Positions 6,944 to 14,054 of a stretch of DNA of 64,000 nt are shown piece after piece (within the stretch, counting starts at the first letter, position 1; each line of letters opens with the position of its first letter). The position numbers and the translations under genes were made by a program. The notes under the pieces are model-generated. The model did no database searches and was not told where the DNA came from. It saw nothing but the letters and a program-made list of their open reading frames with translations. The DNA comes from Parvibaculum sp. GTDB lineage: Bacteria > Pseudomonadota > Alphaproteobacteria > Parvibaculales > Parvibaculaceae. The stretch lies in the NCBI RefSeq assembly GCF_019635935.1, contig NZ_JAHBYN010000001.1, forward strand, positions 62,001-126,000, in the 5' to 3' direction.

Positions 6944-7669
6944 CTACAGAATGTCGAATGAGACCTCAACGCGGCCCGTTGTCGGGATTTCACCGCGAAG
7001 GCGCAAGCCGGGACGAATGTAAAGCTCTCCGATATGCTTCGTTCCCGGACCGAAACACGACAAAATCCGACGCTGGCCGGCGATCAGGTGAACCTGATCC
7101 GTACCGCCGGAGCCGCCGATCATGCCTCGCCGAAGGATCACGCCGTTGACGTTCGCGGCCGCAGCAACAAAATCGGTGTCACCCGTCGTCAGCAGCGCAT
7201 GGGATACTCCGACGCTCGGGATCGAACCGCCATCGTCCGTCCGGCGCGGTGACGGCGGCATGAGCGCATTGGAAATCGAGATCGGCTGCGCGGCCGCAAA
7301 AGTGATCGGCTGTATCGGCTGCGGCCCGTTGAAATCTATCGGCTGGATCGGAACGGCCGTGCCGCCATAAACCGCACGGTTGTCGATGATGTCGCCCGTA
7401 CCGATTTGCAGATGCACGTCGAGCGGCGAGGCAGACACGTTGCGAATTATCAGCGACGAAAATTCGAGCACCTGACCGGCCGCATCGAATGGCCGATAGC
7501 CAAGCCCCGGCGCGACATAGAAGAAATTGCCATCATCGAATGCCAATTGAAAAGGCGCGTCAGCCGAGAGGCAGGAGACGATTGTTCCCGCGTCGTTGAA
7601 CGAACGCTCCTCACCGGCCGGAATGCCGGTGATGATTACGTCGCGGAACTGTCCGGAGCGGCGGGCCAT
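6944..7669 (-). CDS. Probable minor virion protein, beta-rich (spike/penton candidate)
   Basis: A 241-aa protein without membrane segments, rich in beta-forming residues. Residues about 45-105 (FDDGNFFYVAPGLGYRPFD and SSLIIRNVSASPLDVHLQIGTGDI) read like a jelly-roll-type domain. A Pro/Ile/Gln repeat follows (PIQPIDF, PIQPITF, QPISI), then a second globular part. ATG 7669 overlaps the preceding stop as ATGA; an in-frame GTG lies three bases upstream. In PM2-like viruses a vertex or spike gene is found among the structural genes. This is the largest non-capsid, non-membrane candidate here, but no direct sequence match was seen. Confidence 0.5.
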   Translation of the reverse strand: MARRSGQFRDVIITGIPAGEERSFNDAGTIVSCLSADAPFQLAFDDGNFFYVAPGLGYRPFDAAGQVLEFSSLIIRNVSASPLDVHLQIGTGDIIDNRAVYGGTAVPIQPIDFNGPQPIQPITFAAAQPISISNALMPPSPRRTDDGGSIPSVGVSHALLTTGDTDFVAAAANVNGVILRRGMIGGSGGTDQVHLIAGQRRILSCFGPGTKHIGELYIRPGLRLRGEIPTTGRVEVSFDIL

Positions 7670-8127
7670 CACGCGGCTTTCTGCAAATAGTTGAAGGCAA
7701 AGAACGCGATCATCGCAATGGCCGCATACTGAATGAATTGCTGCACGATTTCGGTTGCGTCTTCCGTCGCCGCCGCCTGCGCCGCTTGCTGATACGACGC
7801 CTGCGTCGAAGATGCGAAGCCGAGAACGTCATTCGCAAAGTTGAACACGCCATCCGAAAACGACATAGCGACGGACGCCATGTCCTCCGAGACCTCGCGC
7901 GCGAGCTTGTTGCCCTCCTTAAGCGCGGTATTGACGACATTGGTATTTCGGTCGAGAGCGACCTTCGCGACGTGCAGCGCCTCCGGCGACAAGTCCTCAA
8001 TCGTCACGTTGACATAGCTGTCCTCAGCGCGAACGATCAACGCGCCATTGTCGGCCGCGATACGCTCATCGCGCGTCGTCGTCTGTTGCGTCTGCGCACT
8101 GGCGGACGAAGATTTATTGAAGCACAT
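7669..8127 (-). CDS. Probable virion membrane protein with C-terminal anchor
   Basis: A 152-aa protein. The N-terminus (MCFNKSSSASAQTQQTTTRDER) is Ser/Thr/Gln-rich. The middle (about 55-125) is a long predicted helix (SEDMASVAMSFSDGVFNFANDV and AQAAATEDATEIVQQ). The last 17 residues form a hydrophobic anchor (IAMIAFFAFNYLQKAA). Both ends overlap neighbours as ATGA. The design, a helical body with a C-terminal anchor, suits a protein linking capsid to internal membrane. That is inferred from context; no family match was recognised. Confidence 0.5.
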   Translation of the reverse strand: MCFNKSSSASAQTQQTTTRDERIAADNGALIVRAEDSYVNVTIEDLSPEALHVAKVALDRNTNVVNTALKEGNKLAREVSEDMASVAMSFSDGVFNFANDVLGFASSTQASYQQAAQAAATEDATEIVQQFIQYAAIAMIAFFAFNYLQKAA

Positions 8128-8513
8128 CAGGCGACATCCTTCACATAGGTCAGAGCGCGAAGCCGCATTCCGAAATGCTCGACCACGCGCACCATCGCAT
8201 CGGTTTCGATGTCCGCGACGATACGCGCGCCACTGTCGAGCATGTTTTCGAGCGTGGCGAAGGCGGTGCGGATCAGGAACGGCGCGCGGCGCGCGTTCAG
8301 ACCGACAATGCGAAGCTCCATCCGCCCGGCCACCGGCAACAGCGAATAGGCGACGACCGCGCGCACACGATCATCCTCTCCAACCGTGAGAAACGAGACC
8401 TCACCCGCTTCGTATGCGGCGCGAAGATTTCCCGCCGGATAATCGGCAGGCGCGCTCTCGGCAATGAGAGCGTCGATTTCCGGCGTCCATTTTGCGCTAG
8501 GATCGACCTTCAT
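8127..8513 (-). CDS. GNAT-acetyltransferase-like protein in the viral structural operon
   Basis: A 128-aa soluble protein. The pattern of a beta hairpin (VSFLTVGEDDRVRAVVAYSLL), a central strand (RMELRIVGLNA), a helix (RTAFATLENMLDSGA) and a final strand-helix-strand (RIVADIETDAMVRVVEHFGMR) resembles the GNAT N-acetyltransferase fold, although the acetyl-CoA loop QxxGxG/A is not clear. Phages often carry GNAT-like proteins near structural genes. Whether it is an enzyme or only uses the fold is open. Starts and ends with ATGA overlaps. Confidence 0.4.
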   Translation of the reverse strand: MKVDPSAKWTPEIDALIAESAPADYPAGNLRAAYEAGEVSFLTVGEDDRVRAVVAYSLLPVAGRMELRIVGLNARRAPFLIRTAFATLENMLDSGARIVADIETDAMVRVVEHFGMRLRALTYVKDVA

Positions 8514-8752
8514 CAGCTTCGCCCCAAGAAGTACCAGCCAGCGAGCGCCAGCGCGCCCATGACGACAAGATGCGTGATGCCCGCTGCGGTCGGCGTTGCC
8601 GTGTTGCCCTGCCCCATCACAAATGCGCCGGACGTGAACGTGTTGTTGACGCTCGCGTGTCCGCTCGCACTCGACGGGATCAGCGTCGATGCGCCGGGCG
8701 CGGCCGGAGCGGCGGCGGCGGCAATCGTCGGCGCGGCGAGCATGGAAAGCAC
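8513..8752 (-). CDS. 79-aa membrane protein of the provirus
   Basis: GTG at 8752 has GGAGG five bases upstream and is preferred over the internal ATG at 8743. The N-terminal half is Ala/Pro/Ser-rich. A hydrophobic helix near residues 58-76 (THLVVMGALALAGWYFLG) ends the protein. The N-terminal MLAAPTIAAAAAPAAP could also act as a second weak hydrophobic segment. A likely component of the viral internal membrane; not recognised beyond that. Confidence 0.55.
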   Translation of the reverse strand: MLSMLAAPTIAAAAAPAAPGASTLIPSSASGHASVNNTFTSGAFVMGQGNTATPTAAGITHLVVMGALALAGWYFLGRS

Positions 8753-8761
8753 GGCAACCTC

Positions 8762-9025
8762 CTAACGGCGCAACAGCACCAGCACCACCACCGCGAGGCC
8801 GGCACCCGCGACCAGGTATTCGGTCGGGACGCCGAAGAACGGGCCGGACCCTTGCGGATAGGTGACGGGCTGCTGTGGCGCGGCAGCGTTCGCGCCCGGC
8901 GGCAGATAGCCTTGCGCGCCGCCAAGCTTCAACGTCTCGAATTGCAGATATTTTTCGTAGACGTTGACAGCGGTCTCGAACACGCCGCCGAACAGATCGT
9001 TGATGTCGCCGAATATATCGCCCAT
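8762..9025 (-). CDS. 87-aa membrane protein of the provirus
   Basis: The product starts with an amphipathic segment (MGDIFGDINDLFGGVFET), has a Pro/Gln/Gly-rich linker, and ends with a hydrophobic anchor (EYLVAGAGLAVVVLVLL) and two Arg. It is the first gene after the major capsid gene (24 bases away). GGAG precedes ATG 9025. Small C-terminally anchored proteins directly after the capsid gene are typical of PM2-like genomes; the precise counterpart cannot be assigned. Confidence 0.55.
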   Translation of the reverse strand: MGDIFGDINDLFGGVFETAVNVYEKYLQFETLKLGGAQGYLPPGANAAAPQQPVTYPQGSGPFFGVPTEYLVAGAGLAVVVLVLLRR

Positions 9026-9049
9026 TGACTTTGCTCCGAGCGGCGACGG

Positions 9050-9910
9050 TTAGAGCGGCCCGCCGTGAAATTCCGCGATCATGGTGAAGTTGTTCGCGAC
9101 GGCCATATCGAACTCGATCTGAAGCTCATCGACAAAGTTGCCGTTGGCCTTGCGCATCGGCAGCACGTCGGCCGCGCGACCAGTATCATCCATGGCCGCG
9201 TGGAATACCGCCGTCTGCGGCACCTTGCCGGCCGCCGTCAGATAGGCGTTCGCCTGCGCGCGCGTCAGATTGTAGGCCTCGTTTTGCTCGACCGAAATCC
9301 GCAGCGCGGAAATGTCGTTGGCCGTGTTCTCGAAGCAATGCAGCGCGGCGAGATCGCCAAGGTTGCGCGGCATGTCGAGCAGCGTACGCGCGCCCGTTCC
9401 CGACACGTCGATATTGCGGCGGCGCGTCGTCATGATGCGGCCGAGCGGATAGAGCTTGCCGTCCGGCATCCGCGCATTGTCGAAGATCGCGCGGCCGGCC
9501 AGTGCGGGCGCGGTACGACCCGCCGCAACCTTGACCCGGATTTGGAAGCTCTCGATGCCGTTGCCTTCAAGCGCCCATGCGAGAAAATCTTCGTCGCCCG
9601 GCGTCCGCCGCCACGGCTCCGAAAAATAGATCGGCAGAAGGCCGTTCTGGAACGCGAAGGGCGCGCCGTGATAGGCGTTCATCACCCGCAGTTCCGCCGC
9701 CGAGAATTTCCGCTGCGTCCGCGCATTGAGGAGGATTTCGATTTCCTCGATTGCGGCGTCGGTATTCGCCAGCGTCGTCGGCGTCCCGCTTTCGGTGTAG
9801 TGCAGCATGACGCCGTGGTAGCGGCGGCTCGGCGGGAGATCGATACTGGCGGTCTGACCGGCGCCAACGCCGGTGATGTTCTGGATCGGAACGCGGCGAC
9901 GATATGCCAT
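9050..9910 (-). CDS. Major capsid protein, PM2 P2-like double jelly-roll
   Basis: A 286-aa protein close in length to PM2 P2 (269 aa). The N-terminus follows the P2 pattern: VPIQNITGVGAGQTASIDLP parallels the PM2 beginning (NSIPNVAAGNSCSIKLP), then a Tyr-containing strand, IEEIEILLNA, a helix (SAAELRVMNAY) and a strand ending PIYFSEPW. A second barrel follows after a linker near residue 150 (TTRRRNIDVSGTGARTLLDMPRNLGDLAALHCF). Trimers of such proteins build pseudo-hexagonal capsomers. AAGGAAA precedes ATG 9910. Neighbours are the packaging ATPase upstream and small membrane proteins downstream, as expected for a corticovirus-like module. Confidence 0.85.
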   Translation of the reverse strand: MAYRRRVPIQNITGVGAGQTASIDLPPSRRYHGVMLHYTESGTPTTLANTDAAIEEIEILLNARTQRKFSAAELRVMNAYHGAPFAFQNGLLPIYFSEPWRRTPGDEDFLAWALEGNGIESFQIRVKVAAGRTAPALAGRAIFDNARMPDGKLYPLGRIMTTRRRNIDVSGTGARTLLDMPRNLGDLAALHCFENTANDISALRISVEQNEAYNLTRAQANAYLTAAGKVPQTAVFHAAMDDTGRAADVLPMRKANGNFVDELQIEFDMAVANNFTMIAEFHGGPL

Positions 9911-9956
9911 GACGATTTCCTTGTGTCGGTGTGAGAGCTTCGCGGCGCGCGACGGA

Positions 9957-10082
9957 TCAGGCGTCGTAGCCGGAGATCGCCTGCTTCACGAGCGAGTTGC
10001 TGCGCATGGCGTTCATCACGAGACCGGCGAAGAAGATCGCCCCCACCGTGATGATGAAATATTTTGCTTCGGGCTTGCCCAT
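9957..10082 (-). CDS. 41-aa single-pass membrane protein upstream of the capsid gene
   Basis: ATG 10082 has AGAGGA seven bases upstream. The product starts MGKPEAKYF, contains one hydrophobic helix (FIITVGAIFFAGLVMNAM) and ends in a short polar tail (RSNSLVKQAISGYDA). The stop TGA is at 9957. It lies 46 bases before the major capsid gene and is likely co-translated with it. Tiny membrane proteins flank the capsid gene in PM2-type viruses; the role here is inferred from that. Confidence 0.6.
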   Translation of the reverse strand: MGKPEAKYFIITVGAIFFAGLVMNAMRSNSLVKQAISGYDA

Positions 10083-10182
10083 TGTCGCGTCCTCTTGACG
10101 ATGTTTCCTAGGCCACCGCAGCGGCCCGCGCTTGTCGCCAGACGAAGCCGACCGCCGATTTCCGTCAAGGGCAAAAAGGCCG

Positions 10183-10198
10183 CCCTACGTACGTAGGG
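10183..10198. terminator. 16-bp perfect palindrome after the ATPase gene, possible internal terminator
   Basis: The palindrome has arms CCCTACGT and ACGTAGGG, overlaps the TAG stop of the ATPase gene (10185-10187), and on the minus strand is followed by CGGCCTTTTTG. A six-pair stem with a GTAC loop plus a T-run could partly terminate or attenuate the operon before the capsid genes. A protein-binding site is the alternative. Confidence 0.35.
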
Positions 10199-10862
10199 AA
10201 ACGGGCGTCAACAGGCCGGATTTAGACTGCCGGAACGCCGTCACCTGTCCATTTTCGGCCATAAGGCAATGGTGATTTGCGAGCGTACGCAGCGGCTCTT
10301 TCCAGCGCTTCCCGAGGCGCTTGAGCATCGCCTGTTGATCGTCCTCTTCCGCCAACGGAAAGACGTAGGTTGTCAGCACATTGCCGCGAAAAGTTTTCGA
10401 CACTTGCGCCGGTCGCTGTGTCACGCCGACGACCTCGATCCCGACATGACGGCCGCGATTGACGATGTTCGACATGCCCGAGAATTCCGTAGGGAGCTTG
10501 TGCGACGGAAACGACAAATCCATTTCCTCGACAACCAGCGTCAGCTTGCGCGCATCGCGGCCATCTTCGTAGGGAGATTGAACCTGCCATAGCGCCGATG
10601 TCAGCCGATGCAGACATTCCGCCTCGCCACCGGCGCGCGGCACGTAGGAGATCGCGAAGCCGCGTCCGTACAGTCGCCGGATCGCGCGGCCGACTTCGGG
10701 AAGCGAGTAGCACTTGACGATTTTCCCGCCGGTATATTCATCGAGCGGATCGAAAACGACGACCTTGGGCTTGCCCTTGGTCATCGCCTTCGCCCGCGTC
10801 GATTTTCCCGAGCCGCGCCGCCCGGTGATGAGCGTCAGCGATGCGTCTTTCTGCATCGTCAC
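10185..10862 (-). CDS. Genome-packaging ATPase, A32/PM2 P9-like (FtsK-HerA superfamily)
   Basis: A 225-aa P-loop NTPase. Walker A is GRRGSGKST (residues 14-22). Walker B is LTLVVEEMD (107-115) with the acidic pair. The third conserved element is GRHVGIEVVGVTQRP (about 137-151), containing the polar Gln sensor typical of the A32-like/HerA-FtsK clade. Length and motif spacing match packaging ATPases of PRD1/PM2-lineage viruses. It would pump DNA into the preformed membrane-containing capsid. Translation starts at GTG 10862, overlapping the previous TGA, or at ATG 10856. It lies just before the capsid cluster, the diagnostic gene pair of this virus lineage. Confidence 0.88.
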   Translation of the reverse strand: MTMQKDASLTLITGRRGSGKSTRAKAMTKGKPKVVVFDPLDEYTGGKIVKCYSLPEVGRAIRRLYGRGFAISYVPRAGGEAECLHRLTSALWQVQSPYEDGRDARKLTLVVEEMDLSFPSHKLPTEFSGMSNIVNRGRHVGIEVVGVTQRPAQVSKTFRGNVLTTYVFPLAEEDDQQAMLKRLGKRWKEPLRTLANHHCLMAENGQVTAFRQSKSGLLTPVSLRT

Positions 10863-11461
10863 TCGCCCCAGTCCGCGCCTTCGTCCGGCCGCAAATTGCC
10901 GTCGCCGCCATCGGCGTTATCGGCCTTCGGCGTCACGTCCTTCATCGGCCGCGCTTCGGCCTCCGCCTTGGCGACAATCTCGGCCTTCACCGCCATTGCC
11001 TTCGGGCCGACGAAAGCAAGGATGGTGATGATGCGCTTTGCCCACTCGCTTTCCGGCGACAACAGCCATTGCAAAAAAGGCGTCTCAAGCGCGATGTCGT
11101 ACAGGCTGTCAGACGCGGCGCGCGCCGCCTGTTCTTCTTCCGGCCGGATCGGCAGGCTTTCGAGCGGGAAAGGCGGCAGCGAGACGACGCCGCCGAGCGC
11201 GAACAGGCCCCGGAAATTCATCCAGAACATTTCGCGGTCGATCAGGCCGCCCGGCACCGCCGCGCCGGGCTGTCCCAATTCGTCCTGGCCGATGTCATCC
11301 GCACCGAAGTCAATCCCGTCCACATGCGCGCCGGGATCGTCGTCGCCCTCAGAGATCGGAGAGGAAGTTGCTTCCTCGACGCTCGGGCTTTCGTTTCGGC
11401 TTGGGAGCGGCGGGCGGGTCAACGCGGCCCGACTTGTCGTTTGCAGAAACTTTTCCTTCAT
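10859..11461 (-). CDS. Putative virion-associated protein preceding the ATPase gene
   Basis: A 200-aa acidic protein. The N-terminal 65 residues are disordered and Asp/Gly-rich. Two hydrophobic segments lie near 85-105 (MFWMNFRGLFALGGVVSLPPF) and 142-160 (RIITILAFVGPKAMAV), separated by an acidic helix (RPEEEQAARAASDSLYDI). The C-terminus is again acidic. The start ATG 11461 creates a 113-base overlap with the zinc-ribbon gene; GTG 11323 would avoid it but lacks a good ribosome site. It may be a membrane-associated assembly protein. No family recognised. Confidence 0.5.
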   Translation of the reverse strand: MKEKFLQTTSRAALTRPPLPSRNESPSVEEATSSPISEGDDDPGAHVDGIDFGADDIGQDELGQPGAAVPGGLIDREMFWMNFRGLFALGGVVSLPPFPLESLPIRPEEEQAARAASDSLYDIALETPFLQWLLSPESEWAKRIITILAFVGPKAMAVKAEIVAKAEAEARPMKDVTPKADNADGGDGNLRPDEGADWGE

Positions 11462-11657
11462 CGGCGTCTTCCGCCTCCTTTGCCTTTGCGATCAGCTCCG
11501 CGCTGTCCGCCTGTCCGTATTTCATTTCCGAGCCGCAGGCCGTCCGGTCCGTATGGCCATTGCAGCGATAGAAGACGCGCCAGCCGTTGCCCTCGACCTT
11601 GAGCGGCACCTTCGCGCCGCAGACGAGGCATTTGCCAAGCCCGAGATGCGCCGCCAT
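11349..11657 (-). CDS. Small zinc-ribbon protein of the provirus
   Basis: A 102-aa protein whose N-terminal half has Cys10, Cys13, Cys32 and Cys41 (KCLVCGAKV, FYRCNGHTDRTACGS), spaced like a zinc ribbon. The C-terminal half is charged and low complexity, ending in a basic Pro-rich stretch (PPAAPKPKRKPERRG). Zinc-ribbon proteins of this size act in viral transcription or DNA packaging. It lies between the AT-hook protein and the acidic 200-aa gene. Function unknown. Confidence 0.55.
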   Translation of the reverse strand: MAAHLGLGKCLVCGAKVPLKVEGNGWRVFYRCNGHTDRTACGSEMKYGQADSAELIAKAKEAEDADEGKVSANDKSGRVDPPAAPKPKRKPERRGSNFLSDL

Positions 11658-11659
11658 CG

Positions 11660-11854
11660 CTATTCGCCCTCGTAGCGCGGACGGCCGCGCTTCCAGCCAA
11701 TCGGCCGGCGCGCGCCTTCCGGCGAAGGTTCACCCTTCGACTTCGGCGCGGCCTTCGCGCGCGGCTTCGCGGGCGCCTTCGGCTTCGCCGCAGCTTTCGC
11801 CTTCGGCTTCACCGTCTTTTTCGGTTTGCAGGTCACAGGTGATTTTCCTTCCAT
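11660..11854 (-). CDS. 64-aa Lys/Ala/Pro-rich protein with an AT-hook
   Basis: Residues 9-45 are a histone-H1-tail-like repeat of Lys, Ala and Pro (PKAKAAAKPKAPAKPRAK). The C-terminus has WKRGRPRYEGE, whose RGRP core is the AT-hook that binds the minor groove. ATG 11854 lies 22 bases inside the end of the rep gene. A DNA-condensing or accessory replication role is likely. It is the second strongly basic small protein of the element, after the 55-aa one at 5373-5540. Confidence 0.6.
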   Translation of the reverse strand: MEGKSPVTCKPKKTVKPKAKAAAKPKAPAKPRAKAAPKSKGEPSPEGARRPIGWKRGRPRYEGE

Positions 11855-13086
11855 GTTTTCAGCGCGGCCATCACTTCGGACATTGATCCGAAGCCGCCGC
11901 CCGGATCGAACGCGCGCTTGTGTGGAGAAGGTGGCGGCTTGTAGTTCGGCGCAGGCATTTCGCGCGCGTCGAAATAGGAGTGGCAGTCATGTTGCGAGAG
12001 CAAAAATTCGACGGCTTCCGTCCCGCCCTTGATCGCGGCGGAAAGAATATCGGCGGTCAGCTTCAACCGGATCACGCGGTTCCATGTGCCGCTGTCGAAG
12101 ACGGCAACGCGGCCAGTTTCTTGCGCGATGATTTCGCCCGTCTCTGTGTCGATCACTTCGGAGTGCTGGTAGCCCTCAAGCGCCAGCTCTTCGTCGGGCA
12201 GCGGATCGCGCAGGCCGTACCACTCGCGAAGGCCGCGCGCATATGTCAGGTGCCGCGCGCCCTTGAACGCGGTCGCAAATTCGACAAAGAGCCGGCCGGC
12301 GCGCGCGTCATGCTCGCTCGCCTTGAGCAAGTCCCATACGGATTGACCGGCGGCGTCTTTGTGCGCGCCTTTCGCGATTTCCTGACCGGCTCCCCACTTC
12401 GCGACATAGGCCGCGCCCGCGCTGGCCGTAGACGCCTCGCGAAGATGGAAAGCCTTTTCGTCGCATGTTCCGTCGACGCGCCGCACCGCGCTTGACCATC
12501 GCGCCCACAGCGCGGCCTCAAGATCGTCCTGGCGGCGTTCGGACAGCTTCGCGCCCGTGAAAATCAGGACATGCAAATGCGGATGCCAGCCGCTTTTCCC
12601 GTGCGTGACCTCAAGCGCGCGCACCGTGCCGATGATGCCGAGATCGGCTTTCAATCTGACCCATGCGCCGCCCTGTTGCGCTTTCTCCCATGCGCGCGCC
12701 ACCTGCCACCGCAGTTCCCTTGCCGACTGGAAAGATTTATGGCGAAGCGTGAGTGTCGCCATGTACAGGCCGCCGCCCGCCGTCATATGCGCTTGCGTCA
12801 GCGCCTCGACTTCGGCGGTTCGGCGCGTTGCGATCTTCGATGCGCAAACCGGACAGGTCCATATCGAGCCGCACGTCTCAAGCCCGCGAAAATGCGCGCC
12901 GCCTTCGGGGTTAACCCATACCTCGACCGTTGGCCCCGTGCGGCGACGGCCGCAGCGCGCCACCCTGCCCGGCTCGCTTCGATCCGCCGCCGTGTCGAGT
13001 AGTACGCCCGCCCGGTCGCGCAATTCGTGCCGCTCTTTGCGAAGATGCAGCACGTCCTCTGGAAAGTCTGTTTGCGTGTCTATCAA
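11833..13086 (-). CDS. Rolling-circle replication initiator, HUH endonuclease (Rep_1-like)
   Basis: The 417-aa product carries a Cys cluster (Cys72, Cys78, Cys81 in ETCGSIWTCPVCASKIATRR), motif 1-like YMATLTLRHK (108-117), HUH motif GWHPHLHVLIF with His170 and His172, and motif 3 AAYVAKW with Tyr227 and Lys230. This is the layout of plasmid Rep_1-type single-tyrosine initiators, which nick the double-strand origin and become 5'-linked. TTG 13086 overlaps the previous stop as TTGA and removes an unlikely 28-residue leader. It would replicate the excised circle. PM2 also uses rolling circle, but its Rep is of another subfamily as far as I recall, so the module may have been swapped. Confidence 0.85.
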   Translation of the reverse strand: MIDTQTDFPEDVLHLRKERHELRDRAGVLLDTAADRSEPGRVARCGRRRTGPTVEVWVNPEGGAHFRGLETCGSIWTCPVCASKIATRRTAEVEALTQAHMTAGGGLYMATLTLRHKSFQSARELRWQVARAWEKAQQGGAWVRLKADLGIIGTVRALEVTHGKSGWHPHLHVLIFTGAKLSERRQDDLEAALWARWSSAVRRVDGTCDEKAFHLREASTASAGAAYVAKWGAGQEIAKGAHKDAAGQSVWDLLKASEHDARAGRLFVEFATAFKGARHLTYARGLREWYGLRDPLPDEELALEGYQHSEVIDTETGEIIAQETGRVAVFDSGTWNRVIRLKLTADILSAAIKGGTEAVEFLLSQHDCHSYFDAREMPAPNYKPPPSPHKRAFDPGGGFGSMSEVMAALKTWKENHL

Positions 13087-13325
13087 GGCGCGGCACCGGC
13101 GCGGTAGTGATGGTCGACAAAAACAGTATCGCGGACGCGCAAGAGGATGATTTCGCCCTCGCAGTCCCACGCGGCGGCGAGACGGCGCGCTTCCGCATCG
13201 TCGGGCGCTTCAATCGCCTGCATGCAGTATTGGCGACCGTCGAGCGTCATATAGCGCGCGATGTAGAGCGCTTTTGCGCGCGAAGAGGTGAGGCTGGCGA
13301 AAGGGTCTCGCATCATGCACATCAC
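13083..13325 (-). CDS. 80-aa early protein of the provirus
   Basis: A compact, mixed alpha/beta protein: ALYIARYMTLDGRQYCMQAIEAPDDAEARRLAAAW then a strand-rich end (EGEIILLRVRDTVFVDHHYR). GTG 13325 overlaps the TGA of the preceding gene and ATG 13322 is an alternative start. It is translationally coupled to rep, so it may be a replication accessory. No family recognised. Confidence 0.5.
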   Translation of the reverse strand: MMCMMRDPFASLTSSRAKALYIARYMTLDGRQYCMQAIEAPDDAEARRLAAAWDCEGEIILLRVRDTVFVDHHYRAGAAP

Positions 13326-13489
13326 GGCCTCCCGTGTTCGGTTGCGTAGTGATGGATCGTCAGCGCGGCGGCGGCCCAGTTGTCGACGACCTCATGGAAC
13401 ACAACGGCACCGCGCCAAATAATCATCAGCGCGATGCCGCCTTCGGTCATTTCGATTGCCGAGATCGTCATTGACGGAGGAACGCTCAT
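13322..13489 (-). CDS. 55-aa early protein of the provirus
   Basis: The ATG at 13489 forms an ATGA overlap with the preceding stop and is preferred over a longer frame. The short product (MSVPPSMTISAIEMTEGG start) has one moderately hydrophobic stretch (IALMIIWRGAVVFHEVV) and ends TIHHYATEHGRP. It may be a small soluble alpha/beta protein or weakly membrane-associated. Function unknown. Confidence 0.5.
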   Translation of the reverse strand: MSVPPSMTISAIEMTEGGIALMIIWRGAVVFHEVVDNWAAAALTIHHYATEHGRP

Positions 13490-13854
13490 CACCAGTCCCT
13501 CCCGCGCGCCATCGCCGCCCACCGCCGTTCCAGCACCGCGTCATGTTCGGGCTTCGCTTCGCGGACGCGGCGCATATGCGCGACGTTGAATTTCGACGTG
13601 ATGACGAATTTTTGCTCGCACGGCCAGAAGACCAGCGTTTCGATTGTCTCGGTTTCGTCCGGGTACAGAGAAATGCTGTTTCTGTGGACTTCGGCCCAGC
13701 CGCATTTCCCGCGCCGCTCGGTGGCCTCGAAAATGTCGGTCACGTCCTCGACCAAGAGAATTTTTCCGTAGCGGTCGATGAAGCGGATTTGCTTTTGGAA
13801 AGGTGGGGTTTCGATGGGGGCCACCTGCCCCGGCAGTTCGTCGATTGTGAGCAT
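13489..13854 (-). CDS. 121-aa first gene of the viral minus-strand operon
   Basis: The product starts MLTIDELPGQVAPIETPPF, followed by an RFIDRYGKILLVEDVTDIF segment, a WPCEQKFVITSKFNV strand region and a basic C-terminal helix (AHMRRVREAKPEHDAVLERRWAAMARGR). A longer frame up to 13977 exists, but the GGGGAAAA ribosome site favours ATG 13854. This is the promoter-proximal gene of the long operon. The identical GCGGGGAAAA block precedes the divergent gene at 14055. Function unknown; an early regulator is possible. Confidence 0.55.
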   Translation of the reverse strand: MLTIDELPGQVAPIETPPFQKQIRFIDRYGKILLVEDVTDIFEATERRGKCGWAEVHRNSISLYPDETETIETLVFWPCEQKFVITSKFNVAHMRRVREAKPEHDAVLERRWAAMARGRDW

Positions 13855-13861
13855 CCGTTTT

Positions 13862-13959
13862 CCCCGCGTTGCTCTGGACCCTGCCCCGCCTCGGCGGGCG
13901 GCGGCGCAGTCAGGAGCCTCGGGGTACGAGAGATCAGCGCCGCCGCCGCTTTCGCGGGG
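13862..13959. promoter_or_regulatory. Nested inverted repeats in the leader of the viral early operon
   Basis: CCCCGCG (13862-13868) pairs with CGCGGGG (13953-13959). Inside this, GGCGGCGGCGC (13897-13907) pairs with GCGCCGCCGCC (13937-13947), and CCGCC/GGCGG forms another small hairpin near 13886-13898. On the minus-strand transcript the outer stem covers the GGGG ribosome site of the first gene, which could regulate its translation. A rolling-circle origin hairpin is another possibility. Promoter hexamers between 13960 and 14054 are not clear. Confidence 0.4.
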
Positions 13960-14054
13960 AACGTCGATCCAATGCACCCGTTCATTTGCGGTTCAAGTGG
14001 CCGGTTTTATTGTCGCTCGACTCACGGCAACAGCCTCAGCGGGGAAAAATTGCG

